A DNA stretch of 64,000 nt, taken from contig NZ_CP157804.1 of NCBI RefSeq assembly GCF_040112705.1, positions 2,288,001-2,352,000 of the forward strand, read 5' to 3'. The translations under genes and the position numbers were made by a program. Positions 50,424 to 60,301 of the stretch are shown here, piece by piece. Numbering within the stretch: position 1 is the first letter of the stretch; each line of letters starts with the position of its first letter. The DNA is from Flagellimonas sp. MMG031. GTDB lineage: Bacteria > Bacteroidota > Bacteroidia > Flavobacteriales > Flavobacteriaceae. A model generated the notes under the pieces. It was not told the DNA's origin, did no database searches, and was given only the letters and a program-made list of their open reading frames with translations.

Positions 50424-52163
50424 ATGACGTATTCAGATATTCCGGCAGCGCAGACCTTGATACTGTACTTTAAAGCAAGGGGCGTAAAGAACATAGTTAT
50501 CTCACCGGGGTCCAGAAATGCCCCGTTGACCATCAGTTTTACAAAAAATCCGTTTTTTAAGTGTTTTAGTATTGTGGACGAACGCTGTGCCGCGTTCTTT
50601 GCCATGGGCATGGCCCAGCATTTGCGGGAACCGGTGGCTGTAATTTGCTCTTCGGGAAGTGCATTGCTCAATTTTTATCCCGCAGTTGCAGAGGCTTATT
50701 ATAGCGACATTCCCTTAATCGTGATTTCTGCGGACAGACCAAGCTACCGTATCGATATCGGGGACGGACAGACCATTCGGCAAGAAAATGTGATGGAAAA
50801 GCACATCGGTTATTCGGCCAATTTGAAGCAGGATGTTTCTCATGCCACAGAAACCATTTCAAAGTATGGCCCGCACTTATTGGATGATAATCAGGAACAG
50901 GTTAAGGACTATAACGAAAGGGAGATTGCCAAAGCACTTTCGGTTGCTTTTGATGAAAAATATCCAGTGCACATCAATATTCCTTTTGAGGAACCCTTGT
51001 ACGGTAGGGTAGAGGAACCTTCGGTGCAGCTTCAAAATTACCAGCTTTCTGAAAATGTGGCCGATACGGAACATAAAGATTGGGAGACCCTGGCCGCTAT
51101 TTGGAAGAGTCTTCCACGAAAAATGGTCCTGGCAGGGGTTAACCATCCCAACGCCTTGGAAGAGGAAGTGTTGCAGCTTTTGGCCAAGGACCCGGATACC
51201 GTTTTGTTTACCGAAACCACTTCCAATTTGCATCATCCGGAATTCTTCGAAAGTATAGATAGCATTATCGCGCCTATCGAAAAATCCAAAAATGCAACAG
51301 AGCTTTTCAATGCTTTGCAACCCGACCTATTGGTCACCTTTGGTGGATTGATCGTATCCAAAAAAATAAAGGCCTTTCTACGAAAATACAAGCCCAAACA
51401 ACACTGGCATATAGATGTAAAAAAGGCGAACAATACCTTCTATTGCCTGACCAAACACATCAAAGCAGACCCCAACCGTTTTTTTAGGGAGGTTGCGACA
51501 GAAAGTTTCGGAGAAAGCCATTACAAACGGTTTTGGGAAACCAAAAAGGACATTTACGAAAAGAAGCGCGAAGACTATCTCCATGAGATTCCGTTCTCGG
51601 ATTTTACCGCTTTTCATCAAATCATCAAAAAAATACCCAAAGGGTATCAGGTGCATTTGGCCAATAGTTCCACGGTACGCTACGCCCAACTCTTTGCGTT
51701 GGATAAATCTTTAAAAGTATACTGCAATCGCGGTACAAGCGGTATTGATGGAAGCACATCCACGGCCCTGGGCAGTTCCATTTATAGCGATTCCCCAACA
51801 GTGCTGCTTACAGGCGATTTGAGCTTTTTTTACGATAGCAATGCCCTTTGGAACAGTTATACCCGTCCTGATTTTAGGATTGTACTCATCAATAATTCCG
51901 GAGGAGGTATTTTTAGGATCTTACCCGGAATGGAGGAGACCGAGGAGTTTGAGACCTTTTTTGAGACCAGCCACAATTTATCAGCGGAACATTTGGCGAA
52001 GATGTACGGTTACGATTATTTGAAAGCGAACAATGAAGCTGAACTGAAAGATTCGCTCCATGTTTTTTACGGGAAATCGGAACGGCCAAAAATCTTGGAA
52101 GTCGCAACACCACGGGTTTTGAACAATAAAATTTTGCTTGGGTACTTCGATTTTATATCTTAG
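50424..52163 (+). CDS. menD: SEPHCHC synthase
   Basis: The 579-residue ThDP enzyme joins 2-oxoglutarate to isochorismate. Motifs: VISPGSRNAPLTISF, IVDERCAAFFAMGMAQ (ThDP Glu), VICSSGSALLNFYPAVAEA, YSDIPLIVISADRP, SYRIDIGDGQTIRQ and the C-terminal LTGDLSFFYDSNALWN (ThDP/Mg motif) and IVLINNSGGGIFRILPG. A -7-like TATTTTTG at 50410 may give it its own promoter. menB does not follow. Confidence 0.94.
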   Translation: MTYSDIPAAQTLILYFKARGVKNIVISPGSRNAPLTISFTKNPFFKCFSIVDERCAAFFAMGMAQHLREPVAVICSSGSALLNFYPAVAEAYYSDIPLIVISADRPSYRIDIGDGQTIRQENVMEKHIGYSANLKQDVSHATETISKYGPHLLDDNQEQVKDYNEREIAKALSVAFDEKYPVHINIPFEEPLYGRVEEPSVQLQNYQLSENVADTEHKDWETLAAIWKSLPRKMVLAGVNHPNALEEEVLQLLAKDPDTVLFTETTSNLHHPEFFESIDSIIAPIEKSKNATELFNALQPDLLVTFGGLIVSKKIKAFLRKYKPKQHWHIDVKKANNTFYCLTKHIKADPNRFFREVATESFGESHYKRFWETKKDIYEKKREDYLHEIPFSDFTAFHQIIKKIPKGYQVHLANSSTVRYAQLFALDKSLKVYCNRGTSGIDGSTSTALGSSIYSDSPTVLLTGDLSFFYDSNALWNSYTRPDFRIVLINNSGGGIFRILPGMEETEEFETFFETSHNLSAEHLAKMYGYDYLKANNEAELKDSLHVFYGKSERPKILEVATPRVLNNKILLGYFDFIS

Positions 52164-52201
52164 AAGCTTAACTGTAAATCAAACTAGAACACTAACAGAT
52201 T

Positions 52202-52543
52202 ATGAGTAAAAGAGACGAATTGATCGAAAAGTACGCTGCGGACATCAAAAACAAATTTGGACAAAATCCCGATATGGATTTGTTGACCAAAGTAGCGGTT
52301 GGATTGGGCCCTGCCATTTACAATTTGGATGCATCCAAAGTATCCGGCTCCGACGAAAAGGAGCTAGAAACTGTAAAGAACAATTTCTTGATCAAAAAAT
52401 TGGGGCTGGCTGATACCCCAGTACTAATGGAGTCCATCAACAGCGTTATTGATACGTACGGACGATCGGAAAAAAACAAGCATCGTGCCGTTATCTACTA
52501 TATTTTGGCCAAGCACTTTGGTAAGGAATCGGTATATAACTAG
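52202..52543 (+). CDS. DUF2853 family protein
   Basis: The 113-residue soluble protein has KRDELIEKYAADIKNKFG, LLTKVAVGLGPAIYNLDASK and a C-terminal RAVIYYILAKHFGK, the DUF2853 pattern. Unknown role. A clear terminator follows, separating it from the S1-domain gene. Confidence 0.85.
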   Translation: MSKRDELIEKYAADIKNKFGQNPDMDLLTKVAVGLGPAIYNLDASKVSGSDEKELETVKNNFLIKKLGLADTPVLMESINSVIDTYGRSEKNKHRAVIYYILAKHFGKESVYN

Positions 52544-52556
52544 GATGTTCACTATT

Positions 52557-52591
52557 AAAAAAGAGCTGTTCGATTGTGGACAGCTTTTTTT
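52557..52591 (+). terminator. Terminator after the DUF2853 gene
   Basis: AAAAAGAGCTGT/ACAGCTTTTTTT hairpin with a T-run. Confidence 0.85.
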
Positions 52592-52621
52592 ATACCCGTT
52601 TTTTACAACTACCTTTACCGC

Positions 52622-53452
52622 ATGATAGAACTGGGAAACTACAATACCCTTAAGGTGCTCAGGAGCACTAGCATTGGGCTTTTTTTGGGAGATGAGGAAG
52701 GAACGGAAATTTTGTTGCCCAATAAATACGTGCCCGAGGATTTTGAAATAGACCAAGAAATGGAAGTGTTCTGTTATTTGGATAATGCGGAACGCCCCAT
52801 CTCCACAACATTGAAGCCTAAAATTGTCCGTAATGGGTTTGCCTACTTGCAAGTGGTCGAAGTGGGAGCCTACGGCGCCTTTATGGATTGGGGATTGGAA
52901 AAGCATTTGTTGGTGCCATTTAGGGAGCAATCGCAACGCATGGAGGATGGACAAAAATACATTGTCCATTGCTACATGGACGAGGAAAGTATGCGTCTTA
53001 CGGGCTCGAGCAGGATAGATAAGTTTTTGTCCAACGACAGTGTGGATTACGAACAAAATGATCCAGTGGACCTTTTGGTGTATCGAAAAACTCCGCTGGG
53101 GTGGGAGGTCATCGTGGATAATCGTCATAAAGGACTCATTTTTGACAGTGATATCTTCAAACCGGTTTCTGTGGGCGATCGTCTGAATGGTTTTGTAAAA
53201 AATGTTCGGGATGACAAAAAACTGGATATTTCACTACAGCCCATTGGAGCCAAAATGTTGGAACCCACGGCCAAAATGATTTTGGACAAACTTGTGCAAA
53301 GTGGAGGCTTTTTGCCCTTGCACGATAAATCGTCGCCCGAAACAATCCAAAAGACCCTTCATTTGAGCAAAAAAGCCTTTAAAAAAGGGGTGGGTATTCT
53401 GTACCGTCAACGTAAAATCAGTATACAGGAAGACGGTATCCGCTTACTTTAG
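52622..53452 (+). CDS. S1-type RNA-binding protein, CvfB-like
   Basis: The 276-residue protein from ATG 52622 has three OB/S1-like units: MIELGNYNTLKVLRSTSIG, NGFAYLQVVEVGAYGAFMDWGL and a third at GDRLNGFVKNVRDDKKLDISL, plus a C-terminal winged helix (SKKAFKKGVGILYRQRKIS). This arrangement is that of CvfB, an RNA-binding regulator of virulence genes in Gram-positives; in Flavobacteriia the role is unknown. It begins just after the DUF2853 terminator. Confidence 0.85.
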   Translation: MIELGNYNTLKVLRSTSIGLFLGDEEGTEILLPNKYVPEDFEIDQEMEVFCYLDNAERPISTTLKPKIVRNGFAYLQVVEVGAYGAFMDWGLEKHLLVPFREQSQRMEDGQKYIVHCYMDEESMRLTGSSRIDKFLSNDSVDYEQNDPVDLLVYRKTPLGWEVIVDNRHKGLIFDSDIFKPVSVGDRLNGFVKNVRDDKKLDISLQPIGAKMLEPTAKMILDKLVQSGGFLPLHDKSSPETIQKTLHLSKKAFKKGVGILYRQRKISIQEDGIRLL

Positions 53453-53602
53453 ACCAAAAACAACTCCAAGACCCTATTTATGGTAGCTTTAGCGCCGTAA
53501 AGTTTTTTTCTTAACCCAAAAATTTTATTTTTGTAGGGATTCAGATTAACGTATTGGTTGCCTTGCGGTTAGCATGGCTTAATTTAATAATTTCCTCCAC
53601 TT

Positions 53603-54202
53603 ATGCCTTTTATTGAAGAAAGCGATTTGTTGGACCTTCATAAGGATATAGATAAGGCCCAGATTATAAACGAAAGACTTCTTGATCAGATCAAGTTCAA
53701 GAATAAGGATTTGCGCAAAATCAAATTACAGCGAAATATCCTTTTGGGATTTGTTGGCCTGTTCGTTATCGGTACACTTGCCATAACCTCATTCACTGCT
53801 GGATTGAGCAGCAAACAACAATTTGAGAATCAGAGCAATGTCCTGTTCTCGTTGGACAGCTTGGATGTGATCAGGGCCCGTATTGACAATCTGAAGAAAC
53901 AAAACCAAGAATTGAGCTTGGTAAAGGAATTTTACTTGGCCAAGGAATTTTTGAACAAGGAAAAAATCTACTCCGTACAAGTGAAGTCTTTTGTGGACAA
54001 TAATGTGACCTTGGCCTCGGAAGCTCTGACCAATACACTTTTTGTAAAGACCAATCCGTTTTATGCCTACTCCTTGGGCAACTACGAAACGTTAGAGGAG
54101 GCCCAAAAGTTTAGAAAATTTTTGGTTCAAATTGGTTTTGAAGATGCGTTTGTAGCCTCTTATATTGATGGCCAACGTGTCAAAATTGAAGATCCGTACT
54201 AA
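53603..54202 (+). CDS. Membrane-anchored protein with SPOR-like C-terminal domain
   Basis: The 199-residue protein has a coiled coil (DLHKDIDKAQIINERLL), one membrane helix (ILLGFVGLFVIGTLAITSF) and a periplasmic SPOR-like domain (VQVKSFVDNNVTLASE ... SLGNYETLEEAQKFRKFLVQIGF). SPOR domains bind denuded peptidoglycan at division sites. A -7-like TATTTTTG lies at 53526, about 77 bases upstream. Confidence 0.7.
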   Translation: MPFIEESDLLDLHKDIDKAQIINERLLDQIKFKNKDLRKIKLQRNILLGFVGLFVIGTLAITSFTAGLSSKQQFENQSNVLFSLDSLDVIRARIDNLKKQNQELSLVKEFYLAKEFLNKEKIYSVQVKSFVDNNVTLASEALTNTLFVKTNPFYAYSLGNYETLEEAQKFRKFLVQIGFEDAFVASYIDGQRVKIEDPY

Positions 54203-54204
54203 AC

Positions 54205-55113
54205 TTGGGAAACACAAAAGCTTGGATACAAGCGGCTAGACTTCGTACACTCCCACTTTCTTTATCAGGGATTATTGTAGGCACTGCACTGGCTGCCTAT
54301 AAAGGATATTTTGATGGGACCATATTTGTTTTGGCACTGTTGACCACCATTGGTTTTCAGGTAATCTCCAACTTCGCCAATGATTATGGGGATGGTGTAA
54401 AGGGAACCGACAACGAGGACCGCATTGGTCCGGCACGCGCCCTGCAAAGCGGTACCATAACTCGGGCGTCGCTCAAAAATGGGATTATTGTTTCCACGAT
54501 ACTGACCCTGCTCATCGCTTTAGCGCTTATTTATTTGGCATTCGGTTTGGAAAACCTGCCCTACATCGTTTTATTTTTTGTGTTGGGGCTACTGAGTATC
54601 TGGGCCGCCATAAACTATACCATTGGCTCCAAAGCCTATGGCTATCGAGGTATGGGTGACCTTTTTGTCTTCCTGTTCTTTGGTCTGCTAGGTGTTTTGG
54701 GCAGTATGTTTCTGTTCACCAAATCGTTGGATGCGGTTGCCATTTTACCTGCCATCGCCATTGGGCTGCTCTGTGTTGCCGTTCTCAATTTGAACAACTT
54801 GCGGGATATGGTTTCCGATAAAAAGCATGGCAAGATTACGCTGGTGGTAAAAATGGGCTTTGATAGGGGTAAAATTTATCATGGTTTTTTGATTATTACG
54901 GCCCTGATATGCTTTTCCGTCTTTATTTGGTTGGAAGGTTGGAGTTGGAAATCCAGCTTTTTCATGCTGGCCTTTGTGCCATTGCTGATTCATCTGCTCA
55001 AAGTGATGCAGACCCAAAATCCAGGTCATTTAGATCCCGAACTGAAGAAAGTCGCTTTGAGCACCTTTTTGCTAGCGGTATTATTCTTAATTTCAGTTAA
55101 TATTTTTTTGTGA
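54205..55113 (+). CDS. menA: 1,4-dihydroxy-2-naphthoate polyprenyltransferase
   Basis: The 302-residue UbiA-family enzyme has about nine membrane helices, the first Asp-rich motif NFANDYGDGVKGTDNEDR and the second LNNLRDMVSDKKHGK, used to bind Mg-polyprenyl diphosphate. It prenylates DHNA to make demethylmenaquinone. Start is TTG at 54205, directly after the SPOR protein stop. Sequence and setting agree. Confidence 0.92.
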   Translation: MGNTKAWIQAARLRTLPLSLSGIIVGTALAAYKGYFDGTIFVLALLTTIGFQVISNFANDYGDGVKGTDNEDRIGPARALQSGTITRASLKNGIIVSTILTLLIALALIYLAFGLENLPYIVLFFVLGLLSIWAAINYTIGSKAYGYRGMGDLFVFLFFGLLGVLGSMFLFTKSLDAVAILPAIAIGLLCVAVLNLNNLRDMVSDKKHGKITLVVKMGFDRGKIYHGFLIITALICFSVFIWLEGWSWKSSFFMLAFVPLLIHLLKVMQTQNPGHLDPELKKVALSTFLLAVLFLISVNIFL

Positions 55114-55146
55114 ATTTGATATACAACCAAATAAACTTAAAGGAAC

Positions 55147-55902
55147 TTGGAACATCCGATAAAAATTTTGATCGTAGAGGATAATGTCATCATTGCTGAT
55201 GATATGCAATCCATGTTAGAGGAAATCGGTTATGAGATCGTGGACAATGTGATTGTATACGAACAAGCCGTAGATGTCCTTAAAAATAATCATGTAGACC
55301 TTGTTTTGATTGATATCATCTTGGCTTCGGACAAGACAGGAATCGATTTGGGCAAGCACATCCGTGAAACGTATAATATTCCATTCATCTTTGTAACCTC
55401 CAACTCCGACCGCGCCACGGTAGAGAATGCCAAAACCGTAAAGCCGGATGGGTATTTGGTAAAGCCTTTTGAACAACAGGACCTGTATACATCCATTGAG
55501 ATAGCATTATCCAATTTCAACTACAACAAAAAAGGGGTTGAGAAAGTATCGGATGATGATGCAGCGGATGAAATCACCTCCAATTCCATTTTGAAGGATT
55601 CCATTTTCGTCAAAAAACAACATTTGTATTATCGTATACAGTTTAGTGATATCCAGTTCATTAAGGCAGACAACGTTTATTTGGAAGTCAATACGGCAGA
55701 TAAAAAATTCTTGGTGCGTTCTCCGCTGAAGGACTATTTGGAAAAATTGCCCAAAAATAAATTTTACAGGGCACATAAATCCTACATCGTCAATGTGGAC
55801 CACATTGATGCCATCAACTCCAAGGATATCATGATCAATAATAACTTGATACCGATTTCCAAAGACTTTAAGGAATTTATCCTGTCCTCCATGAACAGCT
55901 AA
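55147..55902 (+). CDS. LytTR-type response regulator
   Basis: The N-terminal receiver has KILIVEDNVIIADDMQSML, phospho-Asp in DLVLIDIIL (near 56), FVTSNSD and KPFEQQDLY; residues 150-251 form a LytTR DNA-binding domain (FIKADNVYLEVNTADKKF and FYRAHKSYIVNVDHIDAI). LytTR regulators bind paired 9-base direct repeats about 21 bases apart, and such repeats lie at 56218-56258. Likely partner of the kinase at 56444. Start is TTG. Confidence 0.9.
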   Translation: MEHPIKILIVEDNVIIADDMQSMLEEIGYEIVDNVIVYEQAVDVLKNNHVDLVLIDIILASDKTGIDLGKHIRETYNIPFIFVTSNSDRATVENAKTVKPDGYLVKPFEQQDLYTSIEIALSNFNYNKKGVEKVSDDDAADEITSNSILKDSIFVKKQHLYYRIQFSDIQFIKADNVYLEVNTADKKFLVRSPLKDYLEKLPKNKFYRAHKSYIVNVDHIDAINSKDIMINNNLIPISKDFKEFILSSMNS

Positions 55903-55928
55903 AGGATTCCCTTTATTAAAATACCTAG

Positions 55929-55954
55929 CGCTCCCCCACGGGAGCGTTTTTTTT
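55929..55954 (+). terminator. Terminator of the LytTR regulator gene
   Basis: CGCTCCC/GGGAGCG stem, 4-base loop and eight T residues. Confidence 0.9.
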
Positions 55955-56217
55955 GACCAACAACAGCTTGTTGGGGGCAAGACCACACTTTTGGGTAGGT
56001 TCACAACAATATTTTCTCCACATGGAATCTCGCGCCTACTTTAGCAGTGTTATTAAATCAGAAAGTAATTTTTTCATTTTCATATAGTGTTCTCGTAAAA
56101 GGGTCTTGTTGTAAAAAGCAGGGCCTTTTTCAATTTCAGGGGGTTCGTAATACTGTGTTTTCTCCATGAAAAGCAGAAAACATCGACAAAATGCCATTTG
56201 ACATACAGTTGATAACT

Positions 56218-56258
56218 TTTCACAACAGAAATGGACACTTTCACAACATAAATGGTCA
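56218..56258. repeat. Two 20-base direct repeats with 21-base period, likely LytTR site
   Basis: TTTCACAACA-GAAATGG-ACA (56218-56237) and TTTCACAACA-TAAATGG-TCA (56239-56258) differ at two positions. Pair spacing of two helical turns and a TGTTGTG core fit LytTR binding, upstream of the kinase gene. Confidence 0.55.
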
Positions 56259-56443
56259 TCTCTTTCCACTGACATTTAATTTTACGACCAAACTAGCGTT
56301 CTTTATATACCCCATAGCTTGCAAATCGGTATAGCATTCCATTTTTACAGTTGATTTGGTTATCGGGGCAATAAAGGAAAAAAGGGCACGATAATAATAT
56401 AGGGGCTTCGGTACTGTTCCGGGCCACTGTATCAAATTAATTA

Positions 56444-58405
56444 ATGGGACGTTACGTAAGATTTTTATTTACCTCAGTATACTTTGCTTTTCTTTTCACT
56501 TCTTTCGCACAAACAAATGCGGAAAACGAGGATAGTGTACTTGAAGAATTCCAGGATACCGGCCTAGCTTCAGAACGGTTCGAGGTCTTTTTCAATTCGT
56601 TGGACCGATACAACGTCAATTCCGCTTACGACTGGTTGGATACCATCAAAATATACTTGACCAACGCAGAAAAAACAGAGGACACCACCGCTATCCGCTT
56701 ATACAAAGTGATGCAAGCCCAAGTCTACAACGATCTTGGGGAATACGACAAGAGTACCGTCCTGGCCAAGGAACTTTATGATATCAATGATTCTTTGGAC
56801 GATGCTTCCCAAAAAGTGGTTTTGGATGTGCTGGACGACAATTACGCCAACTTGCAATTGTTCGACAAGCAGATTGAGATCCGAAAGCAAAAGCGTGAGC
56901 TGGGCATTACCAGCAATGTAGCCTTTTACGACATTTATAGCAACCTTGGTCTGTACCGAAAGGCGAGGAACCAATACATTATGGAGGTAAAGCCTACCAT
57001 TGCGGACAACGATTCGTACGGACTGGCCAAATACCATAGCAAAGTGGGCAATTACCTGCGCTTGGACGATTCTGCACCCACGGCATTGAGCGAACTGAAA
57101 AAGGCAAATTCGTACTTGGGAGTCTACATGAACGATATTTCGACCCAAAAAAGTGAGTCAGATATTTTTGAGAGTCAGTTGCTACAGGCCGAAATCGAGG
57201 GGAATATTGCCAAGTGCCATGTGATGCTCGGTGAGTTTGAAGAAGCCATCCCGCTATTGGAGACCAGCATCGAAACTTTAAAAAAATCACCCAACAACAA
57301 CGATCATAGTGAAGTGGTTGAAAACACCCTATTCTTGGCGGAGGCCAACCTTCAGTTGGAGCGTTTTAGGGAGGCCAAAAAGCATTTGGATACGGAGTTT
57401 GACAATATTACCGTTTTGCAGACCATTAAAAGGAACAGTTTATTGGCCGCGTTCTATGATAAGGTAGAAAACTACAAAAATGCGTCCATCTACTACAAAC
57501 GTAACGAGCGCATAAAGGACTCCTTGGCCAAAAAGCAGTCGGCCTTGATCAAACAACAACTGGTCACCATCGTGGCCAATGAGGATTTGGAGAATTCCCA
57601 ACGGTTGATCGATGAACAAAAGCGCATCAACGAACTGGCCCGAAGTGAAATGAAGGCCAAGGATGAGCGAATCAATCTGGTGTTCATTTCTTTAATATTC
57701 ACCCTCTTAGGGTTCGCAGGTCTGGTGTATGCCTATCTGAAGAGTATCAAAAACCAACGATTGATCGCTGAACAAAAGCACATTATCGAGAATTCGTTGG
57801 TGGAGAAGGATTCCCTGTTAAAAGAGATCCATCACCGGGTAAAGAACAACCTGCAGATGGTGAGCAGCCTTTTGAGCCTTCAAACCAAAAACACCCGAAG
57901 CAAGGCGGCCATCGAAGCCTTGGAAGAAGGAAAGAGTAGGGTGAAGGCCATGGCGTTGATCCATCAAAAACTGTATCAGAACGATGACCTCTCGGTGATA
58001 GAAATGCAGGGGTACATTGAAAGTTTGATCAATAGCGTGCAATCCGTGTACAAAAAAGGAGGGCACAATATTAGCATCACCATTGATGCCGAGGGCACCG
58101 AGCTGGATATTGACCGTGCCATTCCTTTTGGATTGATTTTAAACGAATTGGTGTCCAATTCATTCAAATATGCCTTTCCAGAGAATGATGAGAACGGCAA
58201 AATCTACATTCATTTGCGCAAAAATGGAGATCAGGGCTATTTTGAATATACCGACAATGGCGTAGGCCTTCCCGAGGATTCCGATGAGCGGGCGCATTCC
58301 TCCATGGGTATTCGCTTGATCAATAGATTGGTGAACCAATTGCAGTCCAAATTGAATATCGACAGACAGGTAGAAGGTGTTCGTTTCTGGTTCAACTTTA
58401 GTTAA
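56444..58405 (+). CDS. TPR sensor histidine kinase, HisKA_2 type
   Basis: A 653-residue protein: signal peptide (MGRYVRFLFTSVYFAFLFTSFAQ), TPR-like helices to about 390, a membrane helix (LVFISLIFTLLGFAGLVYAYL) and a HisKA_2/HWE-like kinase: LLKEIHHRVKNNLQMVSSLLS (His acceptor), GLILNELVSNSFKYAF (N box) and YTDNGVGLPE. Probably phosphorylates the neighbouring LytTR regulator. Promoter region carries the direct repeats. Confidence 0.9.
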   Translation: MGRYVRFLFTSVYFAFLFTSFAQTNAENEDSVLEEFQDTGLASERFEVFFNSLDRYNVNSAYDWLDTIKIYLTNAEKTEDTTAIRLYKVMQAQVYNDLGEYDKSTVLAKELYDINDSLDDASQKVVLDVLDDNYANLQLFDKQIEIRKQKRELGITSNVAFYDIYSNLGLYRKARNQYIMEVKPTIADNDSYGLAKYHSKVGNYLRLDDSAPTALSELKKANSYLGVYMNDISTQKSESDIFESQLLQAEIEGNIAKCHVMLGEFEEAIPLLETSIETLKKSPNNNDHSEVVENTLFLAEANLQLERFREAKKHLDTEFDNITVLQTIKRNSLLAAFYDKVENYKNASIYYKRNERIKDSLAKKQSALIKQQLVTIVANEDLENSQRLIDEQKRINELARSEMKAKDERINLVFISLIFTLLGFAGLVYAYLKSIKNQRLIAEQKHIIENSLVEKDSLLKEIHHRVKNNLQMVSSLLSLQTKNTRSKAAIEALEEGKSRVKAMALIHQKLYQNDDLSVIEMQGYIESLINSVQSVYKKGGHNISITIDAEGTELDIDRAIPFGLILNELVSNSFKYAFPENDENGKIYIHLRKNGDQGYFEYTDNGVGLPEDSDERAHSSMGIRLINRLVNQLQSKLNIDRQVEGVRFWFNFS

Positions 58406-58408
58406 GCC

Positions 58409-59203
58409 CTAGCGCACCTGACTCTTCAGTACCACTTTGTGCAATAGTTTTGGGAAAAATCGCTTGAGGTAGATGCCCTTTACTTCCTTGCCACCGATAT
58501 AGACTTCGAACTTTTTGCGTTGGATGGCAGCAATTATTTTTTGTGCTGCAAGCTCAGGGGATATGCCATTTTGCGTGGCTACATCATCTTCTTTTTGCGG
58601 AGAGCCATCGGCGGTCAAGGCATTTTTGGCCACATTGGTCTGTACAAATCCCGGGCAAACCATGGTCACGTGGATTCCATCTTTTTCGTGTTCCATCCGC
58701 ATCACATCAAAAAAACCGTGCAAGGCATGCTTGGCCCCGCAGTATCCAGAACGATAAGGGGAACCAAACTTGCCCATCAAACTGGTAACGGTTACAAAAT
58801 GTCCGCTTTGATTGGCCATAAAGTGGGGCAGAATGGCTTTGGAAAGCGCTACTGTTCCCAAATAATTAATGTCCATCAATTGTTGATATACGTCGAGCGT
58901 TGTGTCCTTGATCAGCGACCGCTGACTTATTCCAGCGTTGTTTACCAAAATGTCCACCTTTCCGAACAAACCAACTGCCTTGTTTGCAATGGCCTGCATG
59001 CCTTTGTGGTCTTTCAGATCCAATGGAAGAACGGAAATAGTACTTGAAGTATCACAGAGGTCTTTTACTTCGAGCAATTCTTCTTCCCTACGGGATGAAA
59101 GAATCAAATTGCAATCATATTTACTAAGGGCCAAAGCCAAACTTTTCCCAATGCCGGACGAAGCCCCGGTTATCCAAATCGTTTTTCCATGGATACTTCC
59201 CAT
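58409..59203 (-). CDS. SDR family oxidoreductase
   Basis: The 264-residue protein has TIWITGASSGIGKSLALAL (TGxxxGIG), NNAGISQRS, TVTSLMGKFGSPYRSGYCGAKHAL (Ser, Tyr, Lys catalytic triad with YCGAK) and C-terminal KKFEVYIGGKEVKG. It looks like a DHRS7-like short-chain dehydrogenase; substrate unknown. Divergent from menC. Confidence 0.88.
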   Translation of the reverse strand: MGSIHGKTIWITGASSGIGKSLALALSKYDCNLILSSRREEELLEVKDLCDTSSTISVLPLDLKDHKGMQAIANKAVGLFGKVDILVNNAGISQRSLIKDTTLDVYQQLMDINYLGTVALSKAILPHFMANQSGHFVTVTSLMGKFGSPYRSGYCGAKHALHGFFDVMRMEHEKDGIHVTMVCPGFVQTNVAKNALTADGSPQKEDDVATQNGISPELAAQKIIAAIQRKKFEVYIGGKEVKGIYLKRFFPKLLHKVVLKSQVR

Positions 59204-59248
59204 ACCTACTGTTTTAGAAACAAAATATACTTAAATTTGGGCTACTTC

Positions 59249-60301
59249 ATGAAAGCAAATTATAAAAAGTATACCCTCAATTTTAAAGTCCCCAGTGGAA
59301 CCTCACGTGGTGTGATGACCCAAAAAGAGACGTGGTTCCTGATCTTAAAAAACAATGGTTCTTTTGGAATTGGGGAGTGTGGTATTCTCCGCGGGCTGAG
59401 CGCGGACGATCGGCCTGATTACGAAGAAAAATTAGTTTGGACCTGTGAAAACATACAACTGGGAAAGGATAAGCTATTGGCAGAATTAGAAGCATTTCCC
59501 TCGATTCAGTTTGGATTGGAGCAGGCCTTTTTGTCATTGGCTTCCCAAAACCCTTTTGAGTTGTTTCCTTCGGACTTTACCAAAAAGGAAGCGCCCATAC
59601 CTATTAACGGACTGATCTGGATGGGGGATGAGGGATATATGCTGAACCAATTGGAGCAAAAGTTGAAAGATGGTTTCGGCTGCATCAAGATGAAGATTGG
59701 AGCCATTGATTTTGACAAGGAATTGGCTATCCTCAAGTCAATCCGGGATAATTTTTCCCCGAATGAAATTGAGTTGCGTGTTGATGCGAACGGAGCCTTT
59801 TCTCCCAACGAAGCCATGGGAAAATTGGAACAATTAGCCTCATTTCAGCTACATTCCATTGAACAGCCCATAAAAGCGGGACAATGGGATAATATGGCCC
59901 TACTTTGCGAAAAAACCCCCTTGCCCATCGCTTTGGATGAGGAGCTTATTGGCGTTTTTGATGTAACGGAAAAGCAGAAAATGCTACAAACTATACAACC
60001 ACAGTATGTCATACTCAAGCCAAGTCTGGTGGGCGGAATAAAGGGTAGCAGGGAATGGATAGATTTGGCCGGCAAACAACACATAGGCTGGTGGATTACC
60101 AGCGCGTTGGAAAGCAATATTGGCCTAAATGCGATTGCACAGTTTACCCACACCTTGAAAACGACCATGCCCCAAGGTTTGGGAACGGGCAGTTTATTTA
60201 CCAATAATATCAATAGCCCTTTGGAGGTTTCCGGAGGGCAACTTTTTTATAGACAGGATAATGCCTGGGATATGGATGTAATAGAACAAATATGTATATA
60301 G
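59249..60301 (+). CDS. menC: o-Succinylbenzoate synthase
   Basis: Taken from ATG 59249, the 350-residue enolase-superfamily protein has FGIGECGILRGLS, GCIKMKIGAIDFDKEL (catalytic Lys pair region, KMK), LRVDANGAFSPNEA (metal Asp), SIEQPI, ALDEEL and VILKPSLVGGIKGSREW (second Lys). It dehydrates SHCHC to o-succinylbenzoate. It overlaps the CPBP gene by 10 bases. Function clear from motifs and the operon. Confidence 0.92.
   Translation: MKANYKKYTLNFKVPSGTSRGVMTQKETWFLILKNNGSFGIGECGILRGLSADDRPDYEEKLVWTCENIQLGKDKLLAELEAFPSIQFGLEQAFLSLASQNPFELFPSDFTKKEAPIPINGLIWMGDEGYMLNQLEQKLKDGFGCIKMKIGAIDFDKELAILKSIRDNFSPNEIELRVDANGAFSPNEAMGKLEQLASFQLHSIEQPIKAGQWDNMALLCEKTPLPIALDEELIGVFDVTEKQKMLQTIQPQYVILKPSLVGGIKGSREWIDLAGKQHIGWWITSALESNIGLNAIAQFTHTLKTTMPQGLGTGSLFTNNINSPLEVSGGQLFYRQDNAWDMDVIEQICI

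Larger units (their letters stand above)
55903..56443. other. Intergenic region between LytTR regulator and histidine kinase
   Basis: The 541-base gap holds an intrinsic terminator (55929-55954), a single TTCACAACA copy near 56000, and two 20-base direct repeats at 56218-56258. The minus-strand open frame 56036-56275 is Cys/His-rich but has no recognisable family and is not called. Confidence 0.5.

Noticed and set aside
56036..56275. 79-codon Cys/His-rich minus-strand open frame before the kinase gene
   Set aside because: No family resemblance, and it runs across the direct repeats that look regulatory.
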